This document shows positions 1 through 7,406 of a stretch of DNA of 35,719 nt, piece after piece. The DNA is taken from assembly GCF_021532375.1 (NCBI RefSeq), contig NZ_JAKGAP010000067.1, positions 1-35,719 on the forward strand. Reading direction: 5' to 3'. Source of the stretch: Paenibacillus alkaliterrae (GTDB lineage Bacteria > Bacillota > Bacilli > Paenibacillales > Paenibacillaceae). Position numbers and translations under genes: made by a program. The first letter of the stretch is position 1. Every line of letters begins with the position of its first letter. Below the pieces are notes generated by a model. That model did no database searches, was not told where the DNA came from, and was given only the letters and a program-made list of their open reading frames with translations.

Positions 1-103
1 GTCACCTTATCGATGCGGCAGGATTCACTTTATGTTACGGCCTGCAAGTTTGCTTACCCTCATCTTCTGTTGAGGTTTTCATAGGGCTTCAGCCGCGTCC
101 GGT

Positions 104-229
104 ATGCCGCAAGCCATTATTATGGAAAAAATGGAGAAGGCATGTGACGAAATTCATAATTTTAGAGCGAAACGGCACTATGGACGCCCGTTGGTCGATA
201 TCGATGAAGCATTGGAATGGAAACAGTAA
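104..229 (+). pseudogene. Short unrecognised ORF, probably a 3' gene remnant
   Basis: An open frame runs from just after a TGA at 71 to a TAA at 227-229. ATG codons lie at 104, 122 and 131, and none has a ribosome binding site. The roughly 40-residue product is charged and ends in DIDEALEWKQ, which reads like the tail of a real protein rather than random sequence. I do not recognise the family. The rest of the first 323 bases holds only a 9-bp inverted repeat at 254-282 (arms GCTTCTAAC/GTTAGAAGC) without a T-tract. Confidence 0.25.
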
Positions 230-323
230 AAACTGTTAGAACTTATTGTAATGGCTTCTAACTCTTTCATAGGGTTAGAAGCGGCAGGCCGATATATAAA
301 AAGGAAACGGTCACAAGTTGAAG

Positions 324-746
324 TTAGTCCTTAAGCTCCCACTCTGGATTCCAGACTACTTCCCACAAATGGCCATCGGGGTCTTGGAAGTGACCGGAGT
401 ATCCACCCCAAAAGGCGTCGTGAGCCGGGTCTGTTATACTTGCACCGGCCTTTTTTGCCTGTTCCATCACCTTATCCACTTCTTCTTTACTGCCTACATT
501 GTGACCAATAGTAAATTCGGTAGGGCTTGATGCAGTCTGAAGAACCTTTGCCTCATGGGCAATATCTTTGCGATTCCAAATGGCAAGCTTTAAGCCTGAT
601 TGCAAGTCGAAAAAGGCAACGGCGCCATGCTCGAATTCTTTGCCAACTATACCTTGTGTCGGCAGCCCCAGTCCGTCGCGATAGAATTCCAAAGATCTTT
701 CCAAATCATCTACACCCAATGTAATGACTGTAATTCGCGGTTTCAT
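324..746 (-). CDS. VOC-superfamily (glyoxalase/bleomycin-resistance fold) protein
   Basis: The 140-residue product has the single-domain length of the vicinal oxygen chelate family. It opens with a VTLGVDDLERSLEFYRDGLGL-like beta-alpha unit, has GHNVGSKEEVD in the middle, and ends with GHFQDPDGHLWEVVWNPEW, the usual second-half metal-ligand strand with a glutamate. Such proteins bind a metal and act as lyases, dioxygenases or drug-binding proteins; the substrate cannot be read from sequence. The ATG follows a good GGAGG about ten bases upstream. It has no obvious operon partner and is probably cytoplasmic. I am sure of the fold but not of the reaction. Confidence 0.9.
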   Translation of the reverse strand: MKPRITVITLGVDDLERSLEFYRDGLGLPTQGIVGKEFEHGAVAFFDLQSGLKLAIWNRKDIAHEAKVLQTASSPTEFTIGHNVGSKEEVDKVMEQAKKAGASITDPAHDAFWGGYSGHFQDPDGHLWEVVWNPEWELKD

Positions 747-901
747 AATTTAAATACCTCCGTAAAATAATGTACTTGTCTCAGTCGATCTTTCTACTTT
801 AACTGTATACGATCCCTTTTAGATTGTAAAAAACGGACATAATAAGGAGTGATATTGAGAAAGGTTCATCCACTCAGCTGCTTGCTTTATGTCATTAGCC
901 G

Positions 902-1375
902 TTAGGCTTCCGGCTCCATGATGGTATTGTCCTGATGAGCCTCAATAAACGCTCGTGCATCGTACAAAATGGCTGCCGCCTCCGCGCGTGTCAGCACATG
1001 TGCCGGATCGAAGTTGCCTTCCTCGTTTAAGGAGACGATTTTGTACAGCAGCGCTCGCTGAATCGTGCCTTGACACGTTACATTGATATCCTGCTCATCT
1101 TCGATAGGAATGAACAATTTCACCAATGGGTATTGTCCCGTCAGCTCGATCACTTGCACCAAGTAATGAACAAATTGCTCTTTGGACAGCACCGCGTTCG
1201 GATCGAAATCCGCCGGAATGTCCAGACCGTTTTGATGCGCGATAACAAAATCCTCCGCATACCATGCATCGTTACTCACCTTCGTGAAATAACCGTCCGC
1301 TGTAGGAGCGGTCGTAAAGCTAATGGCTGCAAGACTGATTTGCGTCGTTCTTACGATTAGCGAAATGCCTTGCAC
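902..1375 (-). CDS. Small S-layer-homology (SLH) domain protein, possibly with a damaged N-terminus
   Basis: The product is 157 residues from a GTG start. Residues about 28-75 (FTKVSNDAWYAEDFVIAHQNGL, then FDPNAVLSKEQFVHYL) and about 90-145 (FDPAHVLTRAEAAAILYDA) match SLH repeats, which bind pyruvylated secondary cell-wall polymer. The N-terminus (about residues 4-22) is hydrophobic but carries an arginine, so it is a poor signal peptide. Just upstream, in another frame, lie GTG codons followed by VKPFAVSKR, which would make a good positive n-region. A single-base shift near 1376 could therefore have split the signal peptide. A GGTGAG five bases before the GTG could serve as ribosome binding site. 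Only 44 bases separate it from the MFS gene upstream, so the two may be co-transcribed. Confidence 0.65.
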   Translation of the reverse strand: MQGISLIVRTTQISLAAISFTTAPTADGYFTKVSNDAWYAEDFVIAHQNGLDIPADFDPNAVLSKEQFVHYLVQVIELTGQYPLVKLFIPIEDEQDINVTCQGTIQRALLYKIVSLNEEGNFDPAHVLTRAEAAAILYDARAFIEAHQDNTIMEPEA

Positions 1376-1419
1376 GCTTGCTCACCGCAAAAGGTTTCAC
1401 CTGAATGGTCCCAACTGCT

Positions 1420-2613
1420 TCAGCTTGCAGTCTGCGCTTCGTCCTTGCCGCTGTCAGCCTTCTTGCGAAGCCGCATATACAGCAGCGTGAAGCCCACGAC
1501 GCCGATTGCGGCCAGTATGCCTCCGAGCCGGTACATGGCCTGCGGACCAGCTGTCTCGAACATCCAGCCGCCGACTACGCCTGCGGCAATGCCTGACAAT
1601 CCGCCATACGTAAGCGCGTAAACGGCTTGGCCGGAGGCTCTGAATTCTGCAGGAACAAGAAGTACCGTTAGCTGCGTTCCAATATAGTAGTAGCCGCCGA
1701 AGGTCAGGCAATGGAGCGCCTGAATGTAAATAATCTGCTCAGCGCTGTCCGCCTCCGCCATGAGGAACCATCGCAGCGCGTACAACAGGCTGATAGCTAC
1801 TACGCACAGCACCATCGTCTTGACATTTCTCTTCAAATAACGATCCATCAGCAGAAACACGGGAATCTCGAATATTGACGACCAAAAAGCCGACCAGCCG
1901 ATTAACGAGGCGTGGCCTCCCAGCTCGGTTATATACAAAGAGATAAACGTCGTGTTCATCGAGTTTGGTATCGAGATGACGAGCCCAATGATGAGAAACA
2001 GCAGGAAGGAGCGGTTAACGAACATCGATCGGTAATTGACCTTTCCCTTCCGGGCCGCTCCCTTTACCTCTCCTTTTGGCAGTGAAAAAGCAAAACCAAG
2101 CGAGATCAGCATCATGACCGTATAAACCAGCCACAGCCGGTCTATGCCAAGATGTCCGATAACAGGCCCCGCCGCGACAGCCATCAACGCCCAGCCAAGC
2201 GAGCCGAACAGCCGAAACGCCCCGAACTTATGGCCCGTACCTTCTATGCTGTTAAGGATCAAGCTATTGCTCTGCGAAAACAACGGCATTTGAAAGAAGA
2301 AAAAGCACAGCATGCTTGCATAAATGATTGTGTACGATTGAAACAGAAAGACGAGCTGCATAATGAGCATGCTGCCGATGAGCATGATGATGAGGATCAT
2401 CCGCACATTACGGAACCGGTCGCTCAAATAGCCCCATAACGGATTCGCAATGATAGATACGACCGGCCCGCCCGCCATTAATGCGCCAATTTCCAGCGTC
2501 GACATGCCGATCGATTGCAAATACAAAGCGAAAAAAGTGCTGTAAACGGCAAGCGCTCCGTAAACGAAGAAGTTAAAAGCTTTAATAATATGAAATGGTC
2601 CATTATTTTTCAT
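1420..2613 (-). CDS. MFS permease (MFS_1-like, sugar/nucleoside-symporter type)
   Basis: The 397-residue product is an integral membrane protein with about twelve hydrophobic segments. It opens with FFVYGALAVYSTFFALYLQSIG and carries the MFS loop motif GYLSDRFRN after TM2, plus a second-half counterpart MDRYLKRN. Overall it resembles the MFS_1-like group that includes LacY- and NupG-type proton symporters. The substrate is unknown. I prefer the ATG at 2613; a TTG at 2649 is also in frame but has no ribosome binding site and overlaps the upstream region of the divergent exonuclease. No strong Shine-Dalgarno precedes 2613 either. Confidence 0.85.
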   Translation of the reverse strand: MKNNGPFHIIKAFNFFVYGALAVYSTFFALYLQSIGMSTLEIGALMAGGPVVSIIANPLWGYLSDRFRNVRMILIIMLIGSMLIMQLVFLFQSYTIIYASMLCFFFFQMPLFSQSNSLILNSIEGTGHKFGAFRLFGSLGWALMAVAAGPVIGHLGIDRLWLVYTVMMLISLGFAFSLPKGEVKGAARKGKVNYRSMFVNRSFLLFLIIGLVISIPNSMNTTFISLYITELGGHASLIGWSAFWSSIFEIPVFLLMDRYLKRNVKTMVLCVVAISLLYALRWFLMAEADSAEQIIYIQALHCLTFGGYYYIGTQLTVLLVPAEFRASGQAVYALTYGGLSGIAAGVVGGWMFETAGPQAMYRLGGILAAIGVVGFTLLYMRLRKKADSGKDEAQTAS

Positions 2614-2748
2614 AGTTATACCATATAACGTAGCCTGCGCTGAATGCAACCGTTTTCCATCTTTGGAACTTCCAATATTGTAGTTCCCCCTTCTCTTGCT
2701 TTTTCTGATAGAATGGAGAACACACGCTATTTAACGGAGGTAACGATT

Positions 2749-3525
2749 TTGGACTATATCGTATTGGACATCGAATTTAACGGGCGAAAGTTTGCGAGCG
2801 AGCTCCCTATGGAGGTTATTGAAATCGGCGCTGTTCGATTGAACGGCTCTTTAGAACATATAGATGAATTTTCCGCTTTGGTCAAACCGGTTTATTTCTC
2901 CAAGTTGAACAGCTTTATTAAGAAGAAAACCGGCATTCCGCAAGAGGATATCGACGGGGCGAGCCGATTTCCGAAGGTCATTGCCGATTTTGTCGCCTGG
3001 CTGAAGCAAAGCGAGAGCTTTATGCTCCTTACTTGGGGCGGCGAGGATTTGAAGCGAATCGTATTTGATACGCGGATGCATAAGCTCGATGACAGCTTTT
3101 GGATGGCGGCGGATTATTTCGACCTGCTAAAGGGCTACATTCGTTATAAGAACGTTACGAACGACGTGAGCGTCGAGGCCGCTCTGCTTGAGCTTGAAAT
3201 TGCTGCTGAAGGCTCGGCGCATCGCGCATTGGACGATGCCCGGATGACGGCCGAGGTATTTCGGAAGATCTTTTCGGAGCTGGACTTTGAACTCAAGCAG
3301 CAGTTTAAAGATACCTATACGAATGCCAAGGAAAGAAGAATGGTTAAAAATGCGATTCGATCGATGAACGCGCAGAAGATTGTGCCCCAGTGGGAAGTTT
3401 TCGCGGAAAAGTATTTGGCCGGCAAGGCATCATTCGAGGATGTCCGGAAGGTTGCAGAGCTTCAGCAGTATTTCGAAGCCGAAACGGCGAAAGCCGGGAA
3501 GCCTTCGGCTGGACAAGCGGGCTAG
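2749..3525 (+). CDS. DEDDh-family 3'-5' exonuclease (RNase T/KapD/DnaQ-like)
   Basis: The product is 258 residues. It opens YIVLDIEFNG, giving the Exo I Asp-x-Glu (D7, E9), then has EIGAVRLNG. The late HRALDDARMTAEVFRKI is the Exo III His-x4-Asp motif of DEDDh exonucleases. The family removes nucleotides from 3' ends of DNA or RNA; the closest familiar relatives are KapD and the epsilon proofreading domain. The C-terminal 60 residues are helical and lie outside the catalytic domain. I chose the TTG at 2749 because GGAGG sits nine bases upstream. A longer in-frame start at 2644 has no ribosome binding site and is divergent from the MFS gene. Confidence 0.85.
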   Translation: MDYIVLDIEFNGRKFASELPMEVIEIGAVRLNGSLEHIDEFSALVKPVYFSKLNSFIKKKTGIPQEDIDGASRFPKVIADFVAWLKQSESFMLLTWGGEDLKRIVFDTRMHKLDDSFWMAADYFDLLKGYIRYKNVTNDVSVEAALLELEIAAEGSAHRALDDARMTAEVFRKIFSELDFELKQQFKDTYTNAKERRMVKNAIRSMNAQKIVPQWEVFAEKYLAGKASFEDVRKVAELQQYFEAETAKAGKPSAGQAG

Positions 3526-3536
3526 GATTAGCGTTA

Positions 3537-3584
3537 GAAAAACGTCCCGTTTCCACACGTCGATATTGGAACGGGACGTTCTTC
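3537..3584. terminator. Inverted repeat between convergent genes, likely bidirectional terminator
   Basis: Arms AACGTCCCGTT (3541-3551) and AACGGGACGTT (3570-3580) pair perfectly over 11 bp, with a few more pairs on either side. It sits between the stop codons of the exonuclease and the DUF2961 gene. Neither side has a long T-run, so termination may be weak. Confidence 0.55.
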
Positions 3585-3612
3585 GTCTATTGCTGCATGC
3601 AAAGCATAAGTC

Positions 3613-4716
3613 TTACCTCGGCCATCTCCGACTAGCCGGGAGCAGCGCAGGGAATGGTGCATGGGGCTCCATCTGATACCAATACGCCACGGAAGAGATG
3701 TCGTCGGAGCGTTCGAACAGCTTGGTATGGTCATGCCCGATTTGCTGAATCGTTACACGCAGATCGCTTTCGAAACGGATCGGGTCGGGCAGATGCCAGC
3801 GGTACATGCCATGCATCGGTACATTATGGCCATACCAGGCGTCGATTTCGGTCGTTTCCTTGTAAAACTTATAGCCCAAATACGGCGTGGAGTACGATTC
3901 CGGTTCATTCGTCCTCATATTGTTGAAGCACCATGCACCTCCCACGTAATCCTCCGTACCCGTTCCGCATAGGGTCGGCCAATCCTGGTCGCCATCCATA
4001 TAGAACTTGATCTCGCCTTCGCCCCACCAGTTTCTCTCCAATGCGGCCCATGCGAGGTATGTGCCGATATATTGCCCCGTACCTTTGACATTGTCCAGAA
4101 TCGTGTAGTCTTTGCCGATTTCGGTGACGCTTTCGCGGCGCCACTGCGCGTGGAAGTACGCTGCATTCTCCGGCAGCTGGTCAACAAGCATATAATTGAA
4201 CGTATAGAAAAATCCATCAATGTTAGCGGCATGCTGATTCTCGATCGTGATTTTCGCCGATTGCCGAAACGGCATCGGAATATAACAGTTCATGCCGCCC
4301 GTCGGGACGACGGAGATCGGAAGCGAATTGACGTTGGTTCGCACACCGAAGCCATTGCAGAAAAAATCGCCGAGGGGAACTTCGACCGAAGGGGTCGTTT
4401 CATCATCCCAGTACATGCGGAGAACAAGATCGCGGAGAACGTATTGCGCCGCATGCCCTTTTCCTGTTTTATCTGCGACGGTGATCCAGAAATGCTGGAT
4501 GACACCGGTCCCTTGAATATGGGCAAGCGTGACCTCTTCGCCCTGATTAAGCGTAATTGCAGGCCTTCCTTTTCTTCCCACGCCCAAGTTGCTCGTTTCT
4601 TTGCCGCCTTGTCCCTTTTCGCCGTTCGGATTTTCTGCCGAAATCGAGCGGGTGCGTGCTTTCGTGACGAGCGGAGCGGAGGATAAGCCGAATCCTAGTC
4701 CTTGTTGCTGCAGCAT
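3613..4716 (-). CDS. GH172 (DUF2961) family glycoside hydrolase
   Basis: The 367-residue product is a complete DUF2961 protein, now glycoside hydrolase family GH172. Known members act on fructofuranosides (difructose anhydride, alpha-D-fructofuranosidase) and D-arabinofuranosides. Family hallmarks visible are the N-terminal GTGVIQHFWIT strand, VEVPLGDFFCNGFG, WWGEGEIKFYMDGD (E233/E235) and GTGTEDYVGGAW (E255). The two glutamate clusters about 20 residues apart are the likely catalytic pair, by analogy with the family. There is no signal peptide, so it should be cytoplasmic and act on imported oligosaccharides. The ATG has a good AGGTGATGG ribosome site. It is divergent from an AraC regulator that probably controls it. 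No transporter gene is adjacent. Confidence 0.88.
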   Translation of the reverse strand: MLQQQGLGFGLSSAPLVTKARTRSISAENPNGEKGQGGKETSNLGVGRKGRPAITLNQGEEVTLAHIQGTGVIQHFWITVADKTGKGHAAQYVLRDLVLRMYWDDETTPSVEVPLGDFFCNGFGVRTNVNSLPISVVPTGGMNCYIPMPFRQSAKITIENQHAANIDGFFYTFNYMLVDQLPENAAYFHAQWRRESVTEIGKDYTILDNVKGTGQYIGTYLAWAALERNWWGEGEIKFYMDGDQDWPTLCGTGTEDYVGGAWCFNNMRTNEPESYSTPYLGYKFYKETTEIDAWYGHNVPMHGMYRWHLPDPIRFESDLRVTIQQIGHDHTKLFERSDDISSVAYWYQMEPHAPFPALLPASRRWPR

Positions 4717-4741
4717 GATCCATCACCTCGTGTACCATATA

Positions 4742-4769
4742 TTGTGTATTTACGAACTTATTATATAAT
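4742..4769 (+). promoter_or_regulatory. Putative sigma-A promoter for the AraC regulator
   Basis: TTGTGT (4742-4747) and a perfect TATAAT (4764-4769) are separated by 16 bp. The AT-rich core also gives a TATAAT on the other strand (4765-4760) that could serve the divergent GH172 gene. Confidence 0.5.
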
Positions 4770-4790
4770 GATAATTACGATTATCCATTA
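4766..4790. promoter_or_regulatory. Imperfect palindrome, candidate operator between divergent genes
   Basis: TAATG-ATAAT-TACG-ATTAT-C-CATTA reads as two nested 5-bp arms around TACG with one bulged base. It overlaps the divergent promoters of the GH172 gene and the AraC gene, a natural place for a regulator to bind. This is inferred from position and symmetry only. Confidence 0.35.
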
Positions 4791-4836
4791 CCTTTTATTG
4801 TTGAGTTGTTTATCATAAATTGCTGAGGTGACTGGA

Positions 4837-5706
4837 ATGAAGATCGAAAATCTGTCCCCGTATATTCGGGTGGCGATCGACAGTGTGCTGGAATCTTCGT
4901 GGAAGATGGACGAGCGGGTCATTTGGGATTATGAGTTGCTGTACCTGATGGAAGGCCAGTTTTTGGTGACCGTGGAGGACGAGGTTTACTACGGGAAGGC
5001 TGGCGACTGCTTCTTCTTTAAACCGGGGCAAAGACACTCTATTCAAATTATCGGCGGTGCGCGCGTTCGCCAGCCTCATGTTCATTTCGATCTGTATGTC
5101 CAGCCTGACAGCAAAGAAATCGGCGTGTCCTTTAAACCGCTCGACCAGATGAATGCGAAGGAACGGGGATGGTTTCGGGAGAACGAGTTGTCCGCCCCGC
5201 CATTTTTCATGCCAAGTCACTTTCGTCCGGGCGACCCTCTTCCCTTGGAACAAGCGTTATTCGAGCTGATTCGCGAATTCGAAACAAAGCCTCCCTTTTA
5301 TGAGCTCCGTATCAAAGGCTGTCTGCTCGCGATTTTGTCCCAAATTATGAGAGAGCAATATTGGGGAAGCAAGATGAAAATTGATGGACATATGGAGCTG
5401 CTTTCGGAGGTTCGGACTTATATCGATCATAACGTACACCGCAGCGTCAAGCTGGATGAGCTATCTGAGCGGTTCCATATCAGCAAGTTTCACTTGATTC
5501 ATCTGTTCAAAAAAATGTTTCAAATGACGCCTATCCAATATCACCAGCAGATCCGGATGGAAAAAGCCAAAATGATGATCCAATATACTTACTTGTCCTT
5601 GAAGGATATCGCCGAGCAGCTCGGGTATTCGAACATCCATGCGTTCAGCCGCGCATTCAAAGCGAATGCGGGCTGCTGCCCTTCCAAATACCGTCTGCAA
5701 AAATAA
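4837..5706 (+). CDS. AraC-family transcriptional regulator with N-terminal cupin
   Basis: The 289-residue product has an N-terminal cupin-like sensing domain (about residues 1-150, including GQFLVTVEDEVYYGKAGDCFFFKPGQRHS) and a C-terminal double helix-turn-helix (about 195-285: LDELSERFHISKFHLIHLFKKMF and IAEQLGYSNIHAFSRAFK). This layout is typical of sugar-responsive AraC/XylS activators. I chose the ATG at 4837, six bases after GAGGTGAC; an in-frame GTG at 4828 lies inside that ribosome site. Its divergent orientation makes the GH172 gene its likely target, with the effector probably a product of that enzyme's substrate. Confidence 0.9.
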   Translation: MKIENLSPYIRVAIDSVLESSWKMDERVIWDYELLYLMEGQFLVTVEDEVYYGKAGDCFFFKPGQRHSIQIIGGARVRQPHVHFDLYVQPDSKEIGVSFKPLDQMNAKERGWFRENELSAPPFFMPSHFRPGDPLPLEQALFELIREFETKPPFYELRIKGCLLAILSQIMREQYWGSKMKIDGHMELLSEVRTYIDHNVHRSVKLDELSERFHISKFHLIHLFKKMFQMTPIQYHQQIRMEKAKMMIQYTYLSLKDIAEQLGYSNIHAFSRAFKANAGCCPSKYRLQK

Positions 5707-5728
5707 AGGTTGGACGTATGTAACTTCG

Positions 5729-6157
5729 CTATTTCTTTTTACTGTTGCGCATGCCTGCAAGAACCTTTACCTTCCCGCTATCGCCTTCAACAAATTGAAG
5801 GTATTCAGCGGATTCTCTAGGCACAAGCTTCATTTTGCCTTCCTCGTTGAAATGAATGCCCCATCCGTATTTCTTTGGAAGCATAGATGCACGCAGGCAT
5901 GCTGTCGGCTTAGCGAAAAATTGCTCCCGAGTTTCTGTTCCTCTCTCCGCCAATTCCTCAGCCGTTAACTCCTTATGCCGAACATGCACCTCGTACATCA
6001 GCTCCTCCTGCGTGTAACCGTATGGCTGGCCGGCGGCCAGCTCATATTCCAGGCTTGGTTTCGTGCGTCCGTCCTTCTTGTCCGGCGGCACCGTACCAAA
6101 CTCCGCCGGACAATCCGGCGAGACCGTAATGAACGTATTATAGTAGTTCCATTCCAT
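5729..6157 (-). CDS. DUF6157 family protein of unknown function
   Basis: The 142-residue product opens MEWNYYNTFITVSPDCPAE, the conserved start of DUF6157, and keeps the family pattern LEYELAAGQPYGYTQEELMYEVHVRHK followed by LRASMLPKKYGWGIHFNEEGKMKL. The family is common in Bacilli and Actinobacteria and has no known function. No signal peptide or membrane segment is seen, so it is presumably cytoplasmic. The ATG has GGGAGG eight bases upstream. It is convergent with the AraC gene, with 22 bases between the stop codons. Family assignment is from memory of the conserved start. Confidence 0.8.
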   Translation of the reverse strand: MEWNYYNTFITVSPDCPAEFGTVPPDKKDGRTKPSLEYELAAGQPYGYTQEELMYEVHVRHKELTAEELAERGTETREQFFAKPTACLRASMLPKKYGWGIHFNEEGKMKLVPRESAEYLQFVEGDSGKVKVLAGMRNSKKK

Positions 6158-6197
6158 AGCCTATACCTCCCGCATATCGATAGCCGTATTATACCTT

Positions 6198-7124
6198 TTA
6201 ACTTGTAAGGTTCAAAAGAAAGCCACGCAAATAATCATAGGCAGGTCTCCAACCCATCTTCGCATAAAAGCGCAGGCCGTCCAGCCCCTTGTAATGGCGG
6301 GCGCCGAGCAGACGCTCCTTGAAATGAGGCATGGCGATGCCCTGCCGTTCCTGATAATCCCGAAAGGCCTGAATAACGTCATGCCCGGGAATCGCGCTTT
6401 CCGCTATGGACAGGTCGATCAGAAAGTCGCCGTATATGCAGTTAGCGTCAATAATTCCCGTAATGGTCCGTCCGTCGGTCAACAGGTTCCAAGCATGGCA
6501 ATCATTATGGACAAAATGCCGATGAGGCGCATTGTACGGCGCATAAGCCATCAGCCGCGCATAACATTCCTCGAACACATCCTTCTCGAGAAAGGTCGTA
6601 TGATAAAGCTCCGTCCAATTTTCCCAAAAGGTTCCGTTCTGCTCTTCCTTATAAACGTCGGCCGCAAACTGCTCCCACGTCTCATACGTTCCGCCGCCGC
6701 TTCCATCAAGCCAGCCGTAGCCGCGGGTCGAGCTGACGTCAACGCGGTTCATCGCGGAAATATGCTTAACCAGATCGGGCATAAGCCCGCCTCTTTGTTC
6801 CTCCGGCACATCTGCAAGCATTCCTCCCTCCAGCTTCTCGGAGATCGAATAAGAAAGGCTGCCAAGCTTTCCGTCATCCAGCACTCTCGGATAAGGAACT
6901 CCCTGCGAAGCCAGCAGTCTCGAGATATACCGTTCTCTATCATAGGAACCGGCAAGGTCGCTGAACCGGATGACGAACTCCTTACCGCCCTGCTTAAAGA
7001 AAAATACGCTGCTTAAGTTGCCTCCGCTAACCGGAGCTATATCCTCCGCCTCTATACGGCTCCGCTGCTCGAGCAGCCGCTTAACAGCACCGATGTCCAA
7101 GCTTGGTTTTTCATAGGCTGTCAT
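6198..7124 (-). CDS. APH-family phosphotransferase (aminoglycoside/hygromycin kinase-like)
   Basis: The 308-residue product has the protein-kinase-like APH fold. An N-lobe with a GGNLSSVFFFKQGG glycine-rich turn and VIRF lysine-strand equivalent is followed by HFVHNDCHAWNLL (Brenner motif with catalytic Asp) and ITGIIDANCIYGDFLIDL, where the Mg-binding Asp is in IIDAN. The family phosphorylates small alcohols such as aminoglycosides, hygromycin or choline. Resistance should not be assumed, because most chromosomal Bacillota members are uncharacterised. The ATG follows AGGGGGG. The leader carries a hairpin directly before this ribosome site (see 7139-7171). Confidence 0.87.
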   Translation of the reverse strand: MTAYEKPSLDIGAVKRLLEQRSRIEAEDIAPVSGGNLSSVFFFKQGGKEFVIRFSDLAGSYDRERYISRLLASQGVPYPRVLDDGKLGSLSYSISEKLEGGMLADVPEEQRGGLMPDLVKHISAMNRVDVSSTRGYGWLDGSGGGTYETWEQFAADVYKEEQNGTFWENWTELYHTTFLEKDVFEECYARLMAYAPYNAPHRHFVHNDCHAWNLLTDGRTITGIIDANCIYGDFLIDLSIAESAIPGHDVIQAFRDYQERQGIAMPHFKERLLGARHYKGLDGLRFYAKMGWRPAYDYLRGFLLNLTS

Positions 7125-7138
7125 ACGATTTCCCCCCT

Positions 7139-7171
7139 GCCTTTTTCAATGATTGGTTCTATGAAAAAGGC
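7139..7171 (-). promoter_or_regulatory. Leader hairpin abutting the ribosome binding site of the APH-family kinase
   Basis: Arms GCCTTTTTCA (7139-7148) and TGAAAAAGGC (7162-7171) form a perfect 10-bp stem with a 13-base loop. In the mRNA of the minus-strand kinase the stem ends immediately before AGGGGGG, so it could influence ribosome access. There is no T-tract that would make it a terminator. Confidence 0.4.
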
Positions 7172-7211
7172 CCGAAATGATCAAAGCTCATTCCCGGCTA
7201 TAGTTGAATTT

Positions 7212-7240
7212 ATTATACGGTTGAGGATGATAGCGCACAA
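7212..7240 (-). promoter_or_regulatory. Putative sigma-A promoter of the APH-family kinase
   Basis: Read on the minus strand, TTGTGC (7240-7235) and a perfect TATAAT (7217-7212) are 17 bp apart, upstream of the leader hairpin and the kinase ATG. Confidence 0.5.
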
Positions 7241-7354
7241 CCTATATTTTTCTCATTTTTTTACAAATGAATATTTTCCCTCCCTGCGTCCACGTAGTTA
7301 GTTTTATGCAAGTTTCGCTTAGTTTCGTGTATGTAGTATCAGCCGCGCATCTCC

Positions 7355-7360
7355 TATAAT
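7355..7360 (+). promoter_or_regulatory. Putative -10 box of the PhyH-HEAT gene
   Basis: A perfect TATAAT lies 46 bases before the ATG at 7407. The -35 region is poor, which suggests activator dependence. A direct repeat AGTTTCG at 7311 and 7321, one helical turn apart, lies upstream and could be the activator site. Confidence 0.45.
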
Positions 7361-7406
7361 CGGTGTAGAAATTCAAATCGCCATTTACCAGGAGGTTACC
7401 GATTAT

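Noticed and set aside
254..282. Inverted repeat GCTTCTAAC/GTTAGAAGC as an attC-like core
   Set aside because: The core boxes do not fit RYYYAAC/GTTRRRY and there are no inner complementary boxes.
859..907. Plus-strand 16-codon ORF with AAGGAG upstream and a TTG start
   Set aside because: Too short, not protein-like, and it overlaps the SLH gene end.
901..907. GTTAGGC as an isolated integron core site
   Set aside because: It lies in the stop-codon region of the SLH gene and has no partner box or palindrome.
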